Assembly (NCBI RefSeq): GCF_001949145.1
Contig: NW_019091385.1
Coordinates: 3,057,831-3,071,396, forward strand
DNA length: 13,566 nt
From: Acanthaster planci
Taxonomy: Eukaryota; Echinodermata; Asteroidea; Valvatida; Acanthasteridae
Direction: 5' to 3'
This document shows, piece by piece, positions 10,701-13,566 of the stretch. Below the pieces are notes generated by a model, which worked only from the letters and a program-made list of their open reading frames with translations, did not search any database and was not told the origin of the DNA. How positions within the stretch are numbered: position 1 is the first letter of the stretch; the number at the start of each line of letters is the position of its first letter. A program made the position numbers and the translations under genes.

Positions 10701-12547
10701 AAATTGCATGACTGGAAAAAAGATACAGGAATTTTCTAATTAATTTTGTTTTATTGAACTCTGGTGCTTCTGAGATAACTACGATTGCCATTTTCAGTGT
10801 TTTATTATCACTTTACTCATTCCAACATTCATTTCGTACTCTGTTGGTGGCAAGTTTTAAGGTTTTATGATGTGGTCCACTTGCCCCGGGTGTGGGGCTG
10901 GTGGTCCACTTTTGGATGAATTTTCAATGAGTTAATATTCATAAGTTTTATTAATGGGGTTGATTACGACTGTTTGCAATAAACAAACAAGTGTTTGGGT
11001 CACGTATTAAAAGTAGTTTTATCCTTTTCTTGGTTTTTGAATATGGTTAGAACAAAAATGTGCGTAAGTGGTCCAGTAGCCCCAACTTCCCCTAAACCTT
11101 TTTCTTTTAAAAAATCTCGTGCACTGAAGTTCATACAAAACAGCCTTACAGCTTTAAGCAGTATACCTATAAAGAGTAGATAGCAAACATCGTTACAATG
11201 ATCAGTATAGTGATGATAGCAGTGATTCCTCTGTAGTGGGATACCATTCACCAATTTGCATGATTTGAAAACTACAAGTTATCATAATTAACAACTCGAC
11301 CAATCTGAATTGAGTTCTACAGTAATGCTTTGTGGAAATGTTACTCATCTTTATAGTAGACCGCAGACAACCACTTCATCTACGTACTCTGTAAATTTCT
11401 GTCCTTCAGATACGTGACCGACTCGACCGCAGCGATATTTGTCGCCGTTCTACTCTTTTTATTTCCTTCCCGGATGCCCAAATTCTTGTGTGGCCGGAGC
11501 TCGAAAGGTCAGTGCTGTGGCGAGCAATTTCTTATGGGGGCTTTGTCCTTGCAGAGCAGAGACAATTCATCACAGATCGACGATTTCCATGTACTCTCTA
11601 CATTTTTTCTTTTAGAAATCAAAATCACTGGTGTGAGGCAGTGGTATCATATTGGCTGAGGGATTTCTAAACGGGAGTATAAGTGTCTGCTTTCCATTAC
11701 AGAGGATTTGGAGGAAGAAACAGGTCCATGCCCGGCCCTTCTGGAGTGGTCGATCGTTCAACAAAAGATGCCTTGGCTGGTGATCATCCTTTTTGGTGGA
11801 GGCTTGGCGCTGGCTGAAGCCTGCAAGGTCAGGAAATACACCAAACCTTCATTATTATATAATGAGCATACCGCCCGCTCGTGACTGCTAATTTCTGATA
11901 GATGTTTCCCCTCGACACAGTTTCGTATTCAAACAATAATGCACAAAGCATGGCAACTAATGGAAGCTCTCTCTTGTAGTTGTGCCTTGGCTACATTGAT
12001 AACCGACTGACACAAAGGCCCTTGATTTTAATTGACTGTATGTTTAAAACCCCTCCGTCCACCAAAAGGTGTCGGGTCTGTCGGCCTTGATCGGCGAAAG
12101 GTTCACTGTGCTGGATAGCTTCCCTCCCTTTGCTATCGCGTTAGTGGTGTCCGTCATTATCGCTGCCTTCACGGAAGTCACCAGCAACACCGCTACAGCA
12201 ACCATCTTCCTTCCTATACTCGCTAGTTTGGTAAGTTCAGCAATTTGGTAAGCTTGAGTCGAAAGCCGGACTTTGGGTGTTTCTTTGGGTTAACTCTTTT
12301 TAAGAATTGGTATTATAGCATGTTTTAATAACTGCGTGTATTAGGCCTTAGATCTGGGTGTCTGCGGATATAGTCGGGTTAAATTGATGCTATGATCATT
12401 CTTGTCAAGGGGACGAGTATCGGCGTCAATCCACTGTTCCTGATGCTACCTGCCACCGTGACCTGCTCCTTCGCCTTCATGCTGCCAGTAGCCACGCCCC
12501 CTAATGCCATCGCCTTCGCCTACGAGCAAATCACTGTCATGGACATG
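1704..12547 (+). CDS. SLC13A2/3/5-like: SLC13-family Na+/di- or tricarboxylate cotransporter, 13 exons in window, 3' end missing
   Basis: The spliced product is a multi-pass plasma-membrane carrier of the SLC13/DASS family, whose animal members import succinate, citrate or sulfate with Na+. Joining 1704-1728, 5373-5572, 6089-6354, 8089-8218, 8586-8701, 8891-9073, 9615-9734, 9871-9957, 10226-10330, 11410-11507, 11703-11827, 12069-12230 and 12410-12547 gives 585 codons with every intron phase matching. Family landmarks appear in order: [16 protein letters not shown] (89-104), [21 protein letters not shown] (within 132-152), [16 protein letters not shown] (178-193), [17 protein letters not shown] (285-301), [15 protein letters not shown] (463-477), [15 protein letters not shown] (520-534) and [14 protein letters not shown] (562-575). 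By recalled family sequences it looks closer to the carboxylate group (A2/A3/A5) than to the sulfate group (A1/A4), but substrate cannot be read from this. The first signature has Ser in place of Asn (residue 182). Known relatives run about 570-600 residues, so roughly 50-60 C-terminal residues remain outside the window. No frameshift or stop is seen. Exon 1 is the least certain part. Confidence 0.93.
2532..2840. repeat. MITE-like foldback with GCGTTCGAT arms
   Basis: The 9-mer GCGTTCGAT occurs at 2540-2548. Its reverse complement occurs at 2604-2612 and again at 2827-2835, each with matching neighbours (GCGTTCGATCAGCTT against the inverse of AAGCTAATCGAACGC). The 5' end reads CAGTGGGTGCG, and a CAGTG stands at the other side of the short unit (2615-2619). 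Two nested readings are possible: a unit of about 88 bp (2532-2619) or one of about 310 bp (2532-2840). CAG-type ends recall hAT-derived non-autonomous elements, but no target duplication was established. Confidence 0.45.
2941..3820. repeat. Inverted-repeat pair of about 70-80 bp, 0.7 kb apart (TIR-like)
   Basis: The left arm (2941-3023) contains ATTGATCTCCATTATA, AGACTGGATAGGACATC and AGGGTAAATAAC in order. The inverse of the right arm (3750-3820) contains ATTGATCTCCATTATA, AGACTGGATAGGACATC and AGGGTAATTAAC in the same order. The blocks are separated by different spacers: about 19 bp are added in the right arm and about 38 bp in the left. Three exact or nearly exact blocks in collinear order cannot be chance. 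The pair looks like terminal repeats of a non-autonomous DNA transposon, or two opposed copies of a dispersed repeat. Confidence 0.6.
3051..3236 (+). other. Unexplained 61-codon open stretch inside the repeat region
   Basis: Between two stops the frame reads with balanced, mostly polar composition, including [19 protein letters not shown] and [20 protein letters not shown], ending KERKEI-stop. The only ATG in frame is internal and gives about 33 codons. It lies between the two arms of the 2941-3820 inverted repeat, so it may be a relic of a transposon-carried exon. I do not recognise it, and it could be chance. Confidence 0.2.
3969..4081 (+). repeat. Left arm of a long inverted repeat (CCAAGACGG family)
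   Basis: It starts TCTTGGGCCAAGACGGCAGA and ends TCTACCGTCTTGGTAATCTCC. It matches the inverse of 4819-4954 at both ends and in the middle (ATCGAGC, ATGCCGC, TTCACCAATCGACGGCTCG). The arm is itself flanked by complementary 13-15-mers (CCAAGACGG.AGA and its inverse), so it can also fold alone. Confidence 0.7.
4082..4818. mobile_element. Spacer between the inverted arms with a retroelement-like (AATG)n tail
   Basis: The segment at 4479-4510 is a degenerate AATAAATGAATGA / GGAATGAATGAA run directly following a T-rich open stretch. Short tandem tails of this sort end many CR1/L2-type LINEs and dependent SINEs. The open frame at 4138-4482 (114 codons) is rich in Phe, Ile and Ser because the DNA is T-rich, and I recognise no protein domain in it. 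The retroelement-remnant call is inference from the tail only. Confidence 0.3.
4819..4954 (-). repeat. Right arm of the long inverted repeat (CCAAGACGG family)
   Basis: The inverse of this stretch reads TCTTGGGCCAAGACGGCAGA at its start and GTTCTACCGTCTTGGGAATC towards its end, matching the left arm at 3969-4081. It is about 23 bp longer than the left arm because of extra bases around a doubled ACTCGAT motif. With the left arm it bounds a unit of about 986 bp. Alternatively the two arms are separate small MITEs of about 100-120 bp inserted in opposite orientation. Confidence 0.7.
5373..5572 (+). CDS. SLC13-like exon 2: N-terminal tail and membrane segment 1
   Basis: The acceptor is ttgatttacag|GAGG and the donor is TCA|GTAAGA; it starts in phase 1 and ends in phase 0. 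It encodes residues 9-75: a Pro/Glu/Asp-rich cytoplasmic tail of about 45 residues, then [20 protein letters not shown], the family's first hydrophobic segment after a basic cluster. The tail is longer than in the mammalian SLC13A2 I recall, where the basic-plus-hydrophobic segment comes within about the first 15 residues. The frame is closed by a stop just upstream, at 5363-5365. Confidence 0.88.
5573..6088 (+). other. Intron 2
   Basis: GT-AG, phase 0, 516 bp. It contains a perfect 17-bp palindrome with a one-base centre at 5814-5830 (GTGATTTG-A-CAAATCAC) beside a GCGCGCG run. Otherwise nothing is recognised. Confidence 0.85.
6089..6354 (+). CDS. SLC13-like exon 3: membrane segments 2-4
   Basis: The acceptor is gttgcccgtag|ATC (phase 0) and the donor is ATG|GTGAGA, leaving two bases of a Trp codon. 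It encodes residues 76-163 and part of 164. The FWCTEA motif followed by a hydrophobic [17 protein letters not shown] is characteristic of animal SLC13 transporters, as is [21 protein letters not shown], which ends in the conserved basic loop. This exon alone is sufficient to place the gene in the family. Confidence 0.95.
6355..8088 (+). other. Intron 3 (1.7 kb)
   Basis: GT-AG, phase 2, the longest intron of the homology-supported part. It has a T-run then G-run at about 6449-6466. The stretch 6470-7140 shows nothing recognisable, 7141-7788 holds the minus-strand protein-like remnant, and 7789-8088 is unremarkable apart from the acceptor pyrimidine tract. Confidence 0.85.
7141..7788 (-). pseudogene. 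Decayed protein-like stretch in intron 3, family unknown
   Basis: On the minus strand three overlapping or adjacent open segments follow one another in different frames. The first, 7788-7624, includes [20 protein letters not shown] and [15 protein letters not shown]. The second, 7552-7352, includes [20 protein letters not shown] and [20 protein letters not shown]. The third, 7380-7141, includes [19 protein letters not shown]. The stretch is GC-richer than the surrounding intron. The middle segment has spaced Leu/Ile/Met and charged residues like a coiled coil. No intact start or continuous frame exists, so if it was coding it is now broken by at least two frame changes and stops. I cannot name the parent protein; a retrocopy or transposon ORF remnant are both possible. 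Confidence 0.4.
8089..8218 (+). CDS. SLC13-like exon 4: first Na+/substrate signature (SNT1 region)
   Basis: The acceptor is ctcctttttatttgtag|G and the donor is ACACAG|GTATGG; it starts in phase 2 and ends in phase 0. It encodes residues 164-207 with [14 protein letters not shown] followed by the re-entrant hairpin and [10 protein letters not shown]. In this family the hairpin carries Ser-Asn-Thr, whose Asn contacts substrate or Na+ (established from VcINDY and NaCT structures). Here the codons at 8138-8146 are AGT AGC ACC, Ser-Ser-Thr. Confidence 0.95.
8219..8585 (+). other. Intron 4
   Basis: GT-AG, phase 0, 367 bp. Its start, like its acceptor region, stays open for some distance, but no conserved coding is seen. 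Confidence 0.8.
8586..8701 (+). CDS. SLC13-like exon 5: charged cytoplasmic loop
   Basis: The acceptor is gtctattgcag|AAAGG and the preferred donor is GAAG|GTAGGT; it starts in phase 0 and ends in phase 2. It encodes about 38 residues (208-245), almost all Lys, Arg, Asp, Glu, Gly, Ser or Asn, with no hydrophobic stretch. This corresponds to the poorly conserved intracellular loop after segment 5 in SLC13 proteins. An earlier donor (GAG|GTTCGG at 8685) would leave phase 0 and throw the next exon out of frame, so it is rejected. Support is the open frame, splice sites and phase, since sequence conservation is not expected here. Confidence 0.8.
8891..9073 (+). CDS. SLC13-like exon 6: conserved SIGG...TAPN segment, GC donor
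   Basis: The acceptor is ttgtcgttttag|C (phase 2). It encodes residues 246-306 plus two bases: an acidic linker, then [20 protein letters not shown] and [12 protein letters not shown], among the most conserved stretches of the family. The end is set at 9073 because the next exon needs two leading bases and homology predicts GQ-x-x-SLF. Only a GC donor (CAG|GCGAGT) satisfies both. No GT donor in phase 2 occurs nearby. Reading on would add an Arg/Asp/Gln stretch unlike the family. Confidence 0.9.
9074..9614 (+). other. Intron 6, GC-AG type
   Basis: The 5' end is CAG|GCGAGT and the 3' end is attccacag. The exonic CAG and the GAGT at +3 to +6 give the otherwise perfect U1 complementarity expected of functional GC donors. 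Phase 2 on both sides and family homology across the junction support it. Confidence 0.8.
9615..9734 (+). CDS. SLC13-like exon 7: membrane segment and linker
   Basis: The acceptor is tgcattccacag|T and the donor is CGCTG|GTGAGT; both junctions are phase 2. It encodes [20 protein letters not shown] followed by the hydrophobic [18 protein letters not shown]. The pattern SLF...W..., then a helix ending in WLWLQ-type residues, matches the human SLC13A2/A5 arrangement. Confidence 0.92.
9871..9957 (+). CDS. SLC13-like exon 8: basic cytoplasmic linker
   Basis: The acceptor is tttgcgtcag|G and the donor is ATGTC|GTAAGA; both ends are phase 2. It encodes [20 protein letters not shown] and onward to [18 protein letters not shown] across the next junction is a strongly conserved SLC13 landmark. 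This is the shortest of the homology-supported exons (87 nt). Confidence 0.92.
10226..10330 (+). CDS. SLC13-like exon 9: membrane segment after LGPM-FAEK
   Basis: The acceptor is tttccggacag|G and the donor is GAGGG|GTATGT; both ends are phase 2. It encodes [20 protein letters not shown] followed by [15 protein letters not shown]. The family equivalent is a helix ending in LWF-x-R-x-PGF-x-x-GW, so the assignment is direct. Confidence 0.93.
10331..11409 (+). other. Intron 9 (1.08 kb) with a dispersed short motif
   Basis: GT-AG, phase 2. It contains four copies of a GGGGC-N-A/G-C/G-TGG-N-CCAC-type motif in alternating orientation (listed separately) and AT-rich sequence otherwise. No coding is recognised. 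Confidence 0.8.
10872..10910. repeat. Imperfect GC-rich hairpin in intron 9
   Basis: GTGGTCCACTTGCCCC (10872-10887) pairs imperfectly with GGGGCTGGTGGTCCAC (10894-10909), about 13 of 16 positions, across a six-base loop. The same motif recurs singly at 10477-10493 (+) and 11067-11083 (-). Confidence 0.55.
11410..11507 (+). CDS. SLC13-like exon 10: membrane segment with STAAIF...PSRMP
   Basis: The acceptor is tctgtccttcag|A and the donor is GAAAG|GTCAGT; it starts in phase 2 and ends in phase 1. It encodes [20 protein letters not shown] then [12 protein letters not shown]. The D-(S/G)-T-(A/V)-AIF start and the P-S-(R/K)-x-P end of the helix match the corresponding helix in animal SLC13 proteins. 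Confidence 0.92.
11703..11827 (+). CDS. SLC13-like exon 11: KMPW / GGG segment
   Basis: The acceptor is gctttccattacag|AG and the donor is TGCAAG|GTCAGG; it starts in phase 1 and ends in phase 0. It encodes an acidic linker, then [20 protein letters not shown] and [14 protein letters not shown] and GGG are family hallmarks. Mammalian carboxylate members I recall read KMPWN...GGG-x-A-(L/M)-AKG. This copy has Leu for the Asn after PW and Glu for the Lys, so the hairpin is somewhat divergent. Confidence 0.93.
12069..12230 (+). CDS. SLC13-like exon 12: second Na+/substrate signature (SNT2)
   Basis: The acceptor is ccaccaaaag|GTG (a weak pyrimidine tract) and the donor is AGTTTG|GTAAGT; both ends are phase 0, 54 codons. 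It encodes [10 protein letters not shown], an amphipathic stretch, a hydrophobic helix [11 protein letters not shown], then [20 protein letters not shown]. Ser-Asn-Thr (524-526, Asn codon at 12186-12188) is intact, as expected for the second half-site of the internal repeat. Confidence 0.95.
12410..12547 (+). CDS. SLC13-like exon 13: C-terminal family signature, last exon seen
   Basis: The acceptor is cattcttgtcaag|GGG and the donor is GACATG|GTAAAC; both ends are phase 0, 46 codons. It encodes [20 protein letters not shown], then [16 protein letters not shown] and an ending ITVMDM. This is the region of the Na:sulfate symporter signature. As I recall the pattern it ends in Val, where this copy has Ala (574). 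Relatives continue with about 50 more residues (one helix plus an extracellular tail), which must lie in an exon beyond the window. Confidence 0.94.
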
Positions 12548-13566
12548 GTAAACAAGCCTCACTATTAAAGACAACACTTAGTCTGTATATAATTGGTCAT
12601 GGAGAAATTACGGAAACTAGCGTAGGTAATTCGGTACCCAGGCCAGAAGTCATCCATACCACTCGGTTAATAAGCAAATCACTTTGAATGAAAAGTTTTT
12701 TCACATGAACTGATGGAGATTTTTTTTTTAAATAAACTGTTCAAAGCTACTTTAAACACTGGGTGCACTCGATGGCATTAAGTGAAGTCCCAGGGAGGCG
12801 GTAACCTAATGTTCACCAGCTAGTGTCAGCTATGATTAAGGAGAACAAGCAGCTACAGGTCGGAACTTCAGATTCAACTGTGTCTTTAATAGTCGTGGTG
12901 AACTGTTAGCAAGATAAATACAAAGAAATAATCAAGATCCTGTGGAATTCTAATCGTGCACTTTGAGGAAAATATGTCAAGCTCCTATATACGAAATGAT
13001 AGAAAACGATAATAAATGATAGAAAAGTCGCTATACATGTACTGAGGACTGGCAGTAATACTGTTACAAAGGAGCAGCCATGGATTGTTTATTCTAGGGT
13101 TAACGCCAGTTAAACTGCTTGAAAATTGTACACGTAGGTAAACATCTAACATCAACAAAAACTGTCAAGAACTATGAAAAAATTATCACGATTTGTACAA
13201 GAAAATCGAAATCACTGTTAATCTAAGCAAACGTTATAGGCATGCATAACATCGCTTTTTATACACGAGTTCAAAACTTCTTGAGTGTCAGGGAAGGAAT
13301 TACGTGGACGTGTAAACAAAGACTTTCACAATTTTTACTCATAAAAATGACTAGAAAATCACTCACTTGACTGTGGTTCTGGGGAGTCAGAAAGGTGAGA
13401 TGAACTTTAAGGGAGTGGGAAGGCAGTCAGTGATGTGTCCAAGCGCTCATAAATGAATAAAGTGAGATAAAATGCTCTGTGTACAAGACACCATCACTAC
13501 GAGTGTTAAGTCTAGAGTCGCGCCGAACCAAATTAAAAGCAAATTTTGAATTAAGTAGGCCTAAGG
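12548..13566 (+). other. Start of intron 13, no terminal exon found
   Basis: It begins GTAAAC after the conserved ITVMDM. I looked for the family's next stretch (a small-residue/Gly helix with Trp-Gly near its end) in all three frames and saw none. The text is AT-rich with a diverged CACTGGGTGCACTCGAT at about 12758-12775 resembling the repeat start at 2532, and a doubled ATGATAGAAAA at about 12996-13027. Confidence 0.7.

Noticed and set aside
1-13566. Bacterial accessory system, CRISPR array or operon
   Set aside because: Coding is split by GT-AG introns with long noncoding stretches; no regularly spaced repeats, ribosome binding sites or adjacent gene pairs were seen.

Overview
This is nuclear DNA from an animal. 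One gene, on the + strand, crosses most of the window in at least twelve short exons separated by introns of about 0.14 to 3.6 kb. The exons splice in phase into a sodium-coupled di/tricarboxylate transporter of the SLC13 (DASS, NaDC/NaCT-like) family. The moderate intron sizes, modest GC content and several foldback or MITE-like repeats suit a marine invertebrate such as an echinoderm, hemichordate or cephalochordate. That placement is inference; nothing seen fixes the species.

Layout. Positions 1-1690 are 5' flank or upstream intron with no recognisable gene. A probable first coding exon (1704-1728) has a good start context and a CAG|GTAGGT donor in the right phase. A 3.6-kb first intron (1729-5372) follows and carries three inverted-repeat structures (about 2532-2840, 2941-3820, 3969-4954), a (AATG)-like retroelement tail and a small unexplained open frame. 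The transporter body lies in exons at 5373-5572, 6089-6354, 8089-8218, 8586-8701, 8891-9073, 9615-9734, 9871-9957, 10226-10330, 11410-11507, 11703-11827, 12069-12230 and 12410-12547. With exon 1 these give exactly 1755 nt (585 codons) with no stop. The last coding exon, which should carry the final helix and the extracellular C-terminus, is not found before the window ends, so the gene is 3'-truncated by the window. Intron 3 contains a decayed protein-like stretch on the minus strand (about 7141-7788). Intron 9 contains a small family of 17-bp motifs in alternating orientation.

Points of interest. The first sodium/substrate signature reads Ser-Ser-Thr where the family has Ser-Asn-Thr, while the second Ser-Asn-Thr is intact. 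Intron 6 needs a GC-AG splice pair. The loop between the first signature and the next helices is encoded largely by its own charged exon. No prokaryotic-type operon, CRISPR array or RNA gene was seen, and I found no clear evidence of a new multi-gene system.
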